Positions 1-6,249 of a stretch of DNA of 8,021 bases are shown in pieces. The translations under genes and the position numbers were made by a program. Source of the DNA: an uncultured Acetobacteraceae bacterium (GTDB lineage: Bacteria; Pseudomonadota; Alphaproteobacteria; Acetobacterales; Acetobacteraceae). The notes beneath the pieces are model-generated. The model was not told where the DNA came from. It searched no databases and saw only the letters and a list, made by a program, of their open reading frames with translations. The stretch spans positions 1-8,021 of the forward strand of contig CALNAL010000453.1 of assembly GCA_937874445.1 (NCBI GenBank), given 5' to 3'. The number at the start of each line of letters is the position of its first letter. The first letter of the stretch is position 1.

Positions 1-57
1 GTTCCAAGGGCCTCCCGGCCCTTGGCGGGTCCAGGGCGGAGCCCTGGCCTTCCTTCC
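1..57. repeat. Double-hairpin intergenic repeat next to the XRE gene
   Basis: Two perfect hairpins lie side by side. The first is CCAAGGGCC (4-12), loop TCCC, GGCCCTTGG (17-25). The second is CCAGGGC (31-37), loop GGA, GCCCTGG (41-47). They are followed by CCTTCCTTCC (48-57). Read on the minus strand the block starts with GGAAGGAAGG, the same head that opens the two copies of the other repeat at 1190 and 7947, so these look like modules of one intergenic repeat family. The block may begin before the window. It ends directly at the ATG at 58. The resemblance to repeats scattered through Acetobacteraceae genomes is from memory and was not searched. Confidence 0.6.
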
Positions 58-504
58 ATGACCCCCTTCGGCGCCCGTCTGCGCGCCCTGCGGGCGGAGC
101 GGGGGATGACGCAGGCGGCGCTAGCGGTACGGCTACAGATTTCCCCGGCCTATCTTTCGGCGCTGGAGCACGGGCGGCGGGGCACGCCGAGTGCCGGGCT
201 GGTGCACCAGATCTGCGAGGTTTTCGGCCTGATCTGGGACGAGGCGGACGCGTTGTCGCGTCTGGCGCGGCTCTCGAGCCCGCGCGTCAAGGTGGAGACG
301 GGCGGGCTGAGTCCGGAGCAGACGGCGCTGGCCAACCGTCTGGCGCAGAGCATCGGCCATCTCTCGCCGGAGACGGTGGCGCAGCTTCATGCGGTGCTGG
401 ACGCGGCGATGCCGCGGCCGCGTGTCAGGCGACGCGCGGGGACGGGGCGGGGCGGGCCAGCGGGGACGCCAGCGGAGCCGGGGGTGGAACCAGACCGGCG
501 GTGA
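58..504 (+). CDS. XRE-family helix-turn-helix transcriptional regulator
   Basis: A 148-residue protein whose first 65 or so residues form a Cro/C1-type helix-turn-helix domain. FGARLRALRAERGMTQ (4-19) gives the first helices, and ALAVRLQISPAYLSALEHGR (21-40) gives the turn and recognition helix. The middle part (SPRVKVETGGLSPEQTALAN, 74-93, then a helix to about residue 117) matches a small conserved alphaproteobacterial regulator family. It should bind DNA; its target and ligand are unknown. An in-frame ATG at 22 was rejected because it lies inside the upstream hairpin repeat. ATG 58 gives the usual family N-terminus but has no Shine-Dalgarno sequence, only CCTTCCTTCC. The last 30 or so residues are Arg/Gly/Pro-rich, lie beyond the family core, and overlap the convergent gene by 80 bp, so the true C-terminal end of the conserved protein is near residue 120. 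Confidence 0.85.
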   Translation: MTPFGARLRALRAERGMTQAALAVRLQISPAYLSALEHGRRGTPSAGLVHQICEVFGLIWDEADALSRLARLSSPRVKVETGGLSPEQTALANRLAQSIGHLSPETVAQLHAVLDAAMPRPRVRRRAGTGRGGPAGTPAEPGVEPDRR

Positions 505-1096
505 CATGCGGATCGGGCTCGGGGGCGCCGGCCACGGTATGGACCGGCAGCACGCCGGCCCAGGTCGGCCAGGAGACATCCTCGGGGTTGTCGCCGGAGG
601 GGCCGGCCCGCATTTTCGCCGAGGCCTCGTCGAGCCTCAGCGACACGATGGCGGTGGCCTTGATCTCCTGTTCCGTAGGCGGGCGCAGGGTTTCCCAGCG
701 GCCGGGAAACAGCCGGTCGAGAAAGCCCTTCATCGCCGCCAGCTTCTCGGCGGGGTCCTCCACCAGCCGCGGCACGCCGAAGGCCACCACCGAGCGGTAG
801 TTGGCCGAGTGGTTGAAGGAGGTGCGTGCGAGGACCCAGGCATCGAGCACCGAGGCCTCCAGGCAGACCTCGCCCGGCGTAAGGAGCATCCGGCTTTTCG
901 CCGAGCCGTGCCAGAGCACCTCGTCGCCGTACCGCCAGTGGAAGGTGGGCAGCACCACCGGCCGCCCCTCGACGATGTGGCCGATGTGGCAGAACGGCGC
1001 CGCGTCGAGAATGGCGTGGATGGTTTCCCGGTCATAGGCGCCGCGCTGGTGCTTGCGCCGGAGACGGGCGAAGTCGCTGGGGGGAGTGGTGCTCAT
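425..1096 (-). CDS. Pyridoxamine 5'-phosphate oxidase family (FMN split-barrel) protein
   Basis: A 223-residue protein of the flavin-binding split-barrel group that includes pyridoxamine-phosphate-oxidase-like and Nim-like proteins. It is not classical PdxH. Visible family signatures are an N-terminal YDRETIHAILDAAPFCHIGH (21-40), RPVVLPTFHWRYGDEVLWHG (45-64), AKSRML (66-71), LDAWVLARTSFNHSANYRSV (84-103) and the C-terminal RPPTEQEIKATA (138-149) with LDEASAKMRAGP (155-166). It probably binds FMN or F420-like flavins in the cytoplasm; the substrate cannot be told. I chose ATG 1096 because residues from there match the family; ATGs at 1108 and 1129 are in frame but add non-conserved residues, and no start has a strong ribosome site. 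The final 25 or so residues are Pro/Ala-rich, lie past the family end, and overlap the XRE gene in convergent orientation. Confidence 0.85.
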   Translation of the reverse strand: MSTTPPSDFARLRRKHQRGAYDRETIHAILDAAPFCHIGHIVEGRPVVLPTFHWRYGDEVLWHGSAKSRMLLTPGEVCLEASVLDAWVLARTSFNHSANYRSVVAFGVPRLVEDPAEKLAAMKGFLDRLFPGRWETLRPPTEQEIKATAIVSLRLDEASAKMRAGPSGDNPEDVSWPTWAGVLPVHTVAGAPEPDPHVTAGLVPPPAPLASPLARPAPSPRVA

Positions 1097-1189
1097 GGGC
1101 CCCAGCATGGACCACGCATTGGTTCGCACGCAAAGACCGATTCCGGGCCATGGGGCCAGACCAATCGGCCTTCTGTCCGTGATAGGCTC

Positions 1190-1263
1190 GGGAAGGAAGG
1201 TCTTCTTTTTCCTGGAGGAAAAAGAAGCAAAAAGGACTTTGTTCGTTGGGCTCCGCGCGTGAC
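1190..1263 (+). repeat. GGGAAGGAAGG-hairpin repeat, copy 1
   Basis: It starts with GGGAAGGAAGG (1190-1200), then a perfect 12-bp hairpin: CTTCTTTTTCCT (1202-1213), loop GG, AGGAAAAAGAAG (1216-1227). CAAAAAGGACTTT (1228-1240) follows, and then a GGCTCCGCG segment ending in TGAC. A second copy is at 7947-8021. The first 51 nt of the two copies differ at two positions only, one just outside the hairpin and one in its loop, so the stem is unchanged. It lies between the end of rho and the start of the flavin-binding protein gene. It has no coding capacity of note. It could act as an RNA hairpin or simply be a dispersed repeat. Confidence 0.8.
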
Positions 1264-1286
1264 ACGGGCGCGGAGCCCTTAACGAA
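1242..1286. repeat. Long GC-rich inverted repeat (second hairpin module)
   Basis: Perfect arms GGGCTCCGCGC (1248-1258) and GCGCGGAGCCC (1268-1278) enclose 9 nt. Outside them TTCGTT (1242-1247) pairs with AACGAA (1281-1286) across a TT bulge (1279-1280), giving a 17-bp stem in total. CGTG/CACG (1258-1261 and 1263-1266) can also pair inside the loop. It overlaps the tail of repeat copy 1. The corresponding part of copy 2 shows only the left arm before the window ends. There is no T-run on either side, so a classical intrinsic terminator is not supported. Confidence 0.65.
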
Positions 1287-1299
1287 TGAAGCTTTCCTG

Positions 1300-1323
1300 G
1301 TTCTCCTTTCTCGAAAGGAGAAC
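1300..1323 (-). repeat. Perfect 11-bp hairpin just downstream of rho
   Basis: GTTCTCCTTTC (1300-1310), loop TC, GAAAGGAGAAC (1313-1323). It lies 17 nt beyond the rho stop codon and is framed by two TTCCTGG direct repeats (1294-1300 and 1327-1333). Its pyrimidine-arm/purine-arm, 2-nt-loop design is the same as the hairpin at 1202-1227, so it looks like a third module of the same intergenic composite. It could end or stabilise the rho transcript, but in the rho direction the stem is followed by CAGGAAAGC and not by a U-tract. Confidence 0.55.
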
Positions 1324-1340
1324 ACCTTCCTGGCCTGGAA

Positions 1341-2615
1341 TCAGGTATTCATCGCGTCGAAGAAGTCCTGGTTGGTCTTGCTGTATTTCAGCTTGTCCAG
1401 CAGGAAGTCCATGGCGTCGGTGGTACCCATCGGATTGAGGATGCGCCGGAGCACCCACATCTTGCTGAGGGTGGGGCGATCGACCAGCAGCTCCTCCTTG
1501 CGGGTGCCGCTCTTGGTGATGTCGATGGCGGGGAAGGTGCGCTTGTCGGACAGCTTGCGATCGAGAATGATCTCGCTGTTGCCGGTGCCCTTGAACTCCT
1601 CGAAGATCACCTCGTCCATGCGGCTGCCGGTATCGATCAGCGCCGTGGCGATGATGGTCAGCGAGCCACCCTCCTCGATGTTGCGCGCGGCGCCGAAGAA
1701 GCGCTTGGGCCGCTGCAGGGCGTTGGCGTCCACGCCGCCGGTCAGCACCTTGCCGGAGGAGGGCTGCACGGTGTTGTAGGCGCGCGCGAGGCGGGTGATG
1801 GAATCGAGCAGGATCACCACGTCGCGCTTGTGCTCCACCAGGCGCTTGGCCTTCTCGAGCACCATCTCGGTGACCTGCACGTGGCGGGTGGCCGGCTCGT
1901 CGAAGGTGGAGGCGATGACCTCGCCCTTCACCGAGCGCGACATGTCGGTGACTTCCTCCGGCCGCTCGTCGATGAGCAGCACCATGAGGAACACCTCGGG
2001 GTGGTTGGTGGAGATGGCGGTGGCGATGTTCTGCAGCATCACCGTCTTGCCGGTGCGCGGGGGGGCGACGATCAGCGCGCGCTGGCCCATGCCGATGGGG
2101 GCGATCAGGTCGATCACCCGCGGTGTCAGGTCCTTGCTCGGGCCCTTCGCCACCGACTGGAAGTTCTCCATCTCCATCTTCAGCCGCCGCTCCGGGTAGA
2201 GCGGGGTGAGGTTGTCGAAGTTGATGCGGTGGCGCACCGCCTCCGGCGGCTCGAAGTTGATGGTGTTGACCTTCACCAGCGCGAAGTAGCGCTCGCCGTC
2301 CTTGGGGGCGCGGATCTGGCCTTCCACCGTGTCGCCGGTGCGCAGGGCGAAGCGGCGCACCTGGGCGGGGGAGATGTAGATGTCGTCCGGCCCCGGCAGG
2401 TAGTTGGAATCCGCGCTGCGCAGGAAACCGAAGCCGTCGGGCAGGATCTCCAGCGTGCCGTCGCCGGTGATGACCTGCTCGTTGTCGGCAAGGTTCTTGA
2501 GGATCGCGAACATCATGTCCTGCTTGCGCAGCGAGGACGCGTTCTCGATCTGGAGGGACTCGGCAAAGCTCAGCAGGTCGGCGGGAGACTTTGCCTTGAG
2601 TTCGGCGAGGTGCAT
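1341..2615 (-). CDS. rho: Transcription termination factor Rho
   Basis: Hexameric RNA-dependent ATPase that ends transcription at Rho-dependent sites. Numbered from the ATG at 2615 it has 424 residues, close to the usual 420. Visible parts: N-terminal [18 protein letters not shown]-binding cold-shock-like domain with DGFGFLR (60-66); Walker A APPRTGKT (184-191); Walker B VVILLDS (266-272); Q-loop [10 protein letters not shown] (291-300); R-loop region [20 protein letters not shown] (327-346). The frame is open back to an ATG at 2678 (445 aa), which would add a Pro-rich 21-residue leader. I favour 2615 because GAGG lies 8 nt upstream, the family usually starts at this point, and the extra codons have clearly lower third-position GC. 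It stands alone after a 158- to 221-bp gap from the haem operon on the same strand. Confidence 0.97.
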   Translation of the reverse strand: MHLAELKAKSPADLLSFAESLQIENASSLRKQDMMFAILKNLADNEQVITGDGTLEILPDGFGFLRSADSNYLPGPDDIYISPAQVRRFALRTGDTVEGQIRAPKDGERYFALVKVNTINFEPPEAVRHRINFDNLTPLYPERRLKMEMENFQSVAKGPSKDLTPRVIDLIAPIGMGQRALIVAPPRTGKTVMLQNIATAISTNHPEVFLMVLLIDERPEEVTDMSRSVKGEVIASTFDEPATRHVQVTEMVLEKAKRLVEHKRDVVILLDSITRLARAYNTVQPSSGKVLTGGVDANALQRPKRFFGAARNIEEGGSLTIIATALIDTGSRMDEVIFEEFKGTGNSEIILDRKLSDKRTFPAIDITKSGTRKEELLVDRPTLSKMWVLRRILNPMGTTDAMDFLLDKLKYSKTNQDFFDAMNT

Positions 2616-2771
2616 CAGGGACGCCTCGATATGTGTCTGATCTTGGTCAGGGGGAGGGGGCAGGGGCGGAATCGCCATCCGGCTCTGCGCCCGCCGGCCC
2701 GCACACGCGGGGGCCTCGGCGCAACATAACCGGCCCTGTCCCAGGGGGAAAAGGGGTTCGAAGGACGAAGA

Positions 2772-2801
2772 ACGCCGGGGAGCCCGAGAACCGGGCGGCG
2801 T
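2772..2801 (-). other. Imperfect stem-loop between the GNAT gene and rho
   Basis: ACGCC (2772-2776) pairs with GGCGT (2797-2801), and inside it GCCCG (2782-2786) pairs with CGGGC (2792-2796) around loop AGAAC, with a 5-nt bulge (2777-2781) on one side. It sits 35 nt beyond the GNAT stop and about 94 nt before the longest possible rho start. It could be part of a weak terminator of the hem operon or of the rho leader. No U-tract follows on the minus strand, so this is only a candidate. Confidence 0.3.
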
Positions 2802-2836
2802 CCAGAAACGAAACTAAGGGGCGAAAGGGCTTCCCG

Positions 2837-3280
2837 TCAAGCCGGGGGATCCAGGCGGCGCATCATTTGCCGCTCCGGATGCTCGAGGGGGCCGAAGCCG
2901 AAGTGGGCATAGAGCCCCTGGGCGTCGCGCGTGCCGAGCGTCCAGGTGCGGATTCCCTGCAGATCGGGATGCTCCAGCGCCGCCGCCACCAGCGCCTTGC
3001 CCAGACCGTGCCCGCGGTGCGGCGCCAGAACGACCACGTCGGCCAGGTGGGCGCGAAAGGTGTAATCCGTCATGACGCGGGCAAAGCCGGCCAGGCTTGC
3101 ATCCGGCGCATAAAGTCCGACGCACAGGCAATGCGCGATCGCCCGCGCCAGCTGCGCCGCGGTGCGGTCCTGGGCCCAGTAGCTCTCCTCGCGGAAGAAA
3201 CGCAGCAGCGCGGCCTGGTCGAGCCGGCTCTTGTCGTCGCTCAGCAGGTAGCCCCCGGAAAGCGGCTTTTCCCATGCCAT
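2837..3280 (-). CDS. GNAT-family N-acetyltransferase
   Basis: A 147-residue single-domain acetyltransferase of the Gcn5 type, expected to move an acetyl group from acetyl-CoA to an unknown amine in the cytoplasm. The acetyl-CoA pyrophosphate loop is clear: VVLAPHRGHGLGKALV (83-98), following GFARVMTDYTFRAHLADV (65-82). The C-terminal GLYAHFGFGPLEHPER (122-137) is the usual last strand and helix. The whole pattern (LSDDKSRLD, SYWA, TDYTFRAHLADV, GTRDAQGLYAHFGF) belongs to a widespread uncharacterised subgroup, so no substrate is claimed. ATG 3280 is 3 nt after the stop of the HAD gene, and AAGGA lies 10 nt upstream of it inside that gene's end. It is therefore the last gene of the hemE operon, and translation is probably coupled. 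Confidence 0.9.
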   Translation of the reverse strand: MAWEKPLSGGYLLSDDKSRLDQAALLRFFREESYWAQDRTAAQLARAIAHCLCVGLYAPDASLAGFARVMTDYTFRAHLADVVVLAPHRGHGLGKALVAAALEHPDLQGIRTWTLGTRDAQGLYAHFGFGPLEHPERQMMRRLDPPA

Positions 3281-3283
3281 CGG

Positions 3284-4006
3284 TCAGTTTTCCTTCATCG
3301 CGTGCAGGCCCGTGCGAACCGGGCCAGCCTGGACCAGAGCGGGCAGCTCCGCCATGGCATGGAAGGGCACCGCACCCAGCGCCGCCAGTTCCGCACCGTC
3401 GGAATGGGGAGCGAAGCCGAGGCAGCCCATGCCGGCCGCCACCGCCGCGCGCACGCCGGTGGCGCTATCCTCCACCACGATCGCCTCCGCGGGGGAGACC
3501 CCCTCGGCCGCCGCCGCCGCGAGATAGAGATCGGGCGCCGGCTTGCCGTGGGCGACGTCCTCGAAGGTGTGCAGGCGCGGGCGCACCCGCTCGAGAAGGC
3601 CCACCGCGGCGAACTTGCCGCAGGCTTCCTCGCGCGAGGAATTGGTGCCGACCCGCCAGGGCAGGCCCAGCGTGTCCAGCGCGTCCAGCGCGATCCGGGC
3701 GCCGGGGATCATCGTCAGCCGCGCGCTCACCAGGGCGAGGATCCGGTGGAGAACCTCCTCTCCCCAGTCCAGTGGCAGCGGGTGGCCGATGTGGCGCTCG
3801 ATCACCGGCAGCATGGCGGGCAGGGTCATGCCCAGGAAGTTGGCCTGCGACTGCGCCGGGGTCATCGGCCAGCCGGCCTCGCTCACCGCCGCCGCCACCG
3901 CCTCGGCGGCCAGGGGTTCGCTGTCCACCAGCACGCCGTCGCAGTCGAACACCACCAGCCGGAGCGGGCGGGACCGGCGGCGCATGAAATCCAAAGCTTC
4001 GGTCAC
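3284..4006 (-). CDS. HAD superfamily (subfamily IA) phosphatase-like hydrolase
   Basis: A 240-residue haloacid-dehalogenase-type hydrolase of the phosphoglycolate phosphatase / beta-phosphoglucomutase group. All four motifs are present: VVFDCDGVLVDSEP (18-31; nucleophile D21, acid D23), VGTNSS (119-124), GKPAPDLYLAA (154-164; K155) and VVEDSATGVRAA (177-188; E179, D180). A helical cap lies between motifs I and II. The substrate is not predictable. I start it at GTG 4006, whose GTGA overlaps the hemH stop by 4 nt and which has AAGGAAA about 5 nt upstream. The frame is open to an ATG at 4063, but that would add 19 residues overlapping the ferrochelatase and unlike the family. ATG 3985 is a less likely alternative. 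Its place between hemH and an acetyltransferase says little about its role. Confidence 0.9.
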   Translation of the reverse strand: MTEALDFMRRRSRPLRLVVFDCDGVLVDSEPLAAEAVAAAVSEAGWPMTPAQSQANFLGMTLPAMLPVIERHIGHPLPLDWGEEVLHRILALVSARLTMIPGARIALDALDTLGLPWRVGTNSSREEACGKFAAVGLLERVRPRLHTFEDVAHGKPAPDLYLAAAAAEGVSPAEAIVVEDSATGVRAAVAAGMGCLGFAPHSDGAELAALGAVPFHAMAELPALVQAGPVRTGLHAMKEN

Positions 4007-5076
4007 GGGGTTTCCTTGCAGAGAGGGCAGCCGGCCAGAGCGGCGCAATCGAGAGCGGCACAACCGGGGCCCGCCGAGGAAAGGGGTTCGGGCGGACCGG
4101 CGCGCAGGGTCCGCACCAGATCGGCCAGGGCGGCGATGAACCCGGGGTCGGTGCCCTGCGCGGGCACGCGGAAGTAGCAGGGCAGGCCAAGACGCATGGC
4201 CTGCTCATGATATTCGATGTCCAGCTCCACCAGGGTCTCGCTGTGCTCGGAAACGAAGGAGACCGGCACCACCAGCACCGCGACCTTCTCGCGGGCGGCA
4301 CGCGCCAGCTCGGCGCCGAGGGCGGGTTCCAGCCATTTCTGCGGCGTGGCGCGCGACTGGTAGCACACCGCGCTGTCCTGTCCGGCCTCCCCCATCCGCG
4401 TCGCTAGGGCAGCGGCGTAGCGCAGGATCTGTGCCTGGTAGGGATCGCCGGCGGCGACGATGCTCTGCGGCAGCCCGTGCGCCGAGAACAGCACCCGCAG
4501 CTTGGTGCCGGCGGGCAGGGCGGCCCGCGCCTGCTCCCAGCTGTCGCGCACCAGAGCCGCCGAGGCGTCGAGAAAGGCCGGATCGTCGGCCCAGCAGCAC
4601 AGGGCACGCGCGGGGGCGGAAAGTCCCGCCTCCTCGGCCGCGCGGTTCCAGTCGGCGAGCGAGCTGGCCGTCGTGGTCGTGGAAAACTGCGGGTAGAGCG
4701 GCAGCAGAACCACCTCGTCGGGCGCCCAGGCCGCCACGGCACGGGCGGTCTCCCCGGCAAAGGGGTGCCAGTAGCGCATGGCGACGAAGCAGCGGGCCTC
4801 GAGGTCCGGCAGGGCCGCCTCCAGCGCGCGTCCCTGCGCCTCGGTGAGTGCCAGCAGCGGCGAGCCGCCCCCGAGCCGGCGGTAGTTCTCCGTGGCCGGA
4901 GCCGTGCGCCGCCAGGCGATGAACCGGGCGAGCCCCGGCCGCAGCCAGCCCGGCACGCGCAGAATCGCCGGGTCGGAGAAGAGGTTGCGCAGGAACGGCG
5001 CCACCGCCTCCGGCCGGTCGGGCGCGCCGAGGCTGAACAGGACGATCGCGACGCGGGGGGAGCGGCCTTTACTCAT
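4003..5076 (-). CDS. hemH: Ferrochelatase
   Basis: Inserts Fe2+ into protoporphyrin IX (or coproporphyrin III) in the final part of haem synthesis. The 357-residue protein shows LYPQFSTTTT (127-136), the catalytic histidine in FSAHGLPQS (197-205; H200) and the metal-site motif FVSEHSETLVELD (274-286; H278, E280). The N-terminal VAIVLFSLGAPDRP is the usual first strand. Its C-terminus carries four cysteines at 339, 344, 350 and 353 (spacing C-x4-C-x5-C-x2-C). These could hold an iron-sulphur cluster, as reported for some bacterial ferrochelatases including that of Caulobacter, although I cannot confirm that these residues are equivalent. ATG 5076 overlaps the hemE stop as ATGA, with GAGGAGG 13 nt upstream, which implies coupled translation. 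Confidence 0.96.
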   Translation of the reverse strand: MSKGRSPRVAIVLFSLGAPDRPEAVAPFLRNLFSDPAILRVPGWLRPGLARFIAWRRTAPATENYRRLGGGSPLLALTEAQGRALEAALPDLEARCFVAMRYWHPFAGETARAVAAWAPDEVVLLPLYPQFSTTTTASSLADWNRAAEEAGLSAPARALCCWADDPAFLDASAALVRDSWEQARAALPAGTKLRVLFSAHGLPQSIVAAGDPYQAQILRYAAALATRMGEAGQDSAVCYQSRATPQKWLEPALGAELARAAREKVAVLVVPVSFVSEHSETLVELDIEYHEQAMRLGLPCYFRVPAQGTDPGFIAALADLVRTLRAGPPEPLSSAGPGCAALDCAALAGCPLCKETP

Positions 5077-6113
5077 CCGGCGGCACGAGCCTCCTCTGCG
5101 CGGACCTGGGCGAGCAGGGCGGTGATGTTCTCCACCGGCGTTTCCGGCACCACCCCGTGGCCGAGGTTGAAGATGAACGGGTGCCCGCGCACCTCCGAAA
5201 GCAGGCGCGCCACCGCATGCGCCATGCGGGGGCCGCCCTCCACCAGCAGCTGCGGGTCGAGATTACCCTGGAGCGCGACCTTCGGGGCGATCTTGCGGGC
5301 CGCCAGCGCGGCGTCGATCGAGGTGTCCATGCCCACCCCCTGCACCCCGGTGCGACTGACATATTCCAGCATCAGCAGCCCGGATTTGCGGGGGAAGCCG
5401 ATGATCGGCACCTCCGGGTAGCGCGCCCGCAGGGCGGCGACGATGCGCGCGGTCGGCTCGATGACGTGCGCGCGGAAGAGGTCCGGGGCCAGGATGCCGG
5501 CCCAGGAATCGAACAGCATCACCGCCTCGGCCCCGGCCTCGATCTGCGCCGCCAGCCAGGCGATGGTCTGGTCCACCAGAAGGTCGATCAGGGCGCCGAA
5601 CAGGGCGGGCTGGCTCCAGGCCATCGCCCGCACCTTCTCCCAGGTCCGCGATCCGCCGCCTTCGACCATGTAGCAGGCCACCGTGAAGGGCGCGCCTGCG
5701 AAGCCGATCAGAGTCTCCTCCTCCAGAGCTCCGCGCACCCGATGCACCGTCTCGAGCACCGGGCCGAGCTTGGCCGCGGCGCGGGCGGGGTCCAGCCGGG
5801 CGAGATCGGCCGGGGTGGCGAGCGGGGGCAGCACCGGGCCGCGGCCCTCCACGTAGTCCAGCCCCTGGCCCAGCGCCCAGGGCAGCAGCAGGATGTCGGA
5901 GAACAGGATCGCCGCGTCGAAGCCGAAGCGGCGGATCGGCTGGAGCGTGACCTCCATGGCCAGATCAGGGTTGGTGCACAGGCCGAGGAAGCTGCCGGCC
6001 CTGGCCCGCAGCTCGCGGTATTCCGGCAGGTAGCGGCCCGCCTGGCGCATCAGCCAGGCCGGAGGAGGCCACAGCGGTTCGCCCGAGAGAACCCTCAAGA
6101 GCTTTTTCGCCAT
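5073..6113 (-). CDS. hemE: Uroporphyrinogen decarboxylase
   Basis: Converts uroporphyrinogen III to coproporphyrinogen III by four decarboxylations. The 346-residue length is typical. The N-terminal signature PPAWLMRQAGRYLPEY (17-32) gives the substrate-binding arginines R23 and R27. FSDILLLP (71-78) carries the key aspartate D73, GFAGAPFTVACYM (137-149) is the second signature with Y148, and FNLGHGV (315-321) carries the conserved histidine H319. It is the first gene of a leftward operon with hemH, the HAD gene and the GNAT gene. ATG 6113 has only a weak ribosome site (AGGGA, 8 nt upstream). Its upstream side faces the putative replication origin, an arrangement known from Caulobacter, where hemE flanks the origin. 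Confidence 0.97.
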   Translation of the reverse strand: MAKKLLRVLSGEPLWPPPAWLMRQAGRYLPEYRELRARAGSFLGLCTNPDLAMEVTLQPIRRFGFDAAILFSDILLLPWALGQGLDYVEGRGPVLPPLATPADLARLDPARAAAKLGPVLETVHRVRGALEEETLIGFAGAPFTVACYMVEGGGSRTWEKVRAMAWSQPALFGALIDLLVDQTIAWLAAQIEAGAEAVMLFDSWAGILAPDLFRAHVIEPTARIVAALRARYPEVPIIGFPRKSGLLMLEYVSRTGVQGVGMDTSIDAALAARKIAPKVALQGNLDPQLLVEGGPRMAHAVARLLSEVRGHPFIFNLGHGVVPETPVENITALLAQVRAEEARAAG

Positions 6114-6170
6114 GCGTCGTGTCCCTGTCCCGTGCCGTGCGGCCCGCGAAAGTGCGGCTTCCGTTCCGCT

Positions 6171-6200
6171 CTACATAGACAAGGAAGAGAGAAAAAGAAC
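6171..6200. other. AT-rich, purine-rich stretch, candidate DNA-unwinding element
   Basis: Eleven of 30 bases are G or C (about 37 %), against about 70 % for the surroundings. The segment from 6180 to 6200 is almost all purine (CAAGGAAGAGAG followed by AAAAAGAA). It lies 22 nt from the first DnaA box. A low-melting stretch next to DnaA boxes is what an origin needs, but base composition is the only evidence here. The same stretch could equally contain promoter elements of hemE. Confidence 0.4.
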
Positions 6201-6222
6201 GGGGTGTAGAGGCGGTTGGGCC

Positions 6223-6231
6223 TGTGGATAT
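6223..6231 (-). promoter_or_regulatory. DnaA box (ATATCCACA on the minus strand)
   Basis: The plus-strand TGTGGATAT reads ATATCCACA on the minus strand, 8 of 9 matches to TTATCCACA. Its core CCTGTGGA (6221-6228) forms an inverted repeat with TCCACAGG (6271-6278), so the two boxes are oriented away from each other around a 10-bp GGGGTACCCC palindrome (6233-6242). Confidence 0.65.
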
Positions 6232-6249
6232 CGGGGTACCCCCGACGGC

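Noticed and set aside
389..1282. Long plus-strand open frame (297 codons) opposite the flavin-binding protein gene
   Set aside because: It is antisense to a gene with clear family motifs, has no recognisable domain and reads into the hairpin repeat; typical of shadow frames in high-GC DNA.
1830..2729. 299-codon plus-strand open frame opposite rho
   Set aside because: His/Val/Gly-rich antisense translation of the Rho ATPase; no family resemblance.
2679..2836. Rho promoter with TATGTT as a possible -10 element on the minus strand
   Set aside because: Only four of six bases match and no convincing -35 element lies at the right distance.
2750..4090. Shared 11-mer AAAGGGGTTCG in the rho-GNAT gap and inside the hemH end
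   Set aside because: Only 11 bases match, the contexts are unrelated, and one copy is coding; chance is sufficient.
2633..4177. 514-codon plus-strand open frame across the GNAT, HAD and hemH genes
   Set aside because: Low-complexity Arg/Gly/His-rich translation antisense to three well-supported genes; a high-GC shadow.
5157..6209. 350-codon plus-strand open frame opposite hemE
   Set aside because: Antisense to strongly conserved hemE codons, with no motif of its own.
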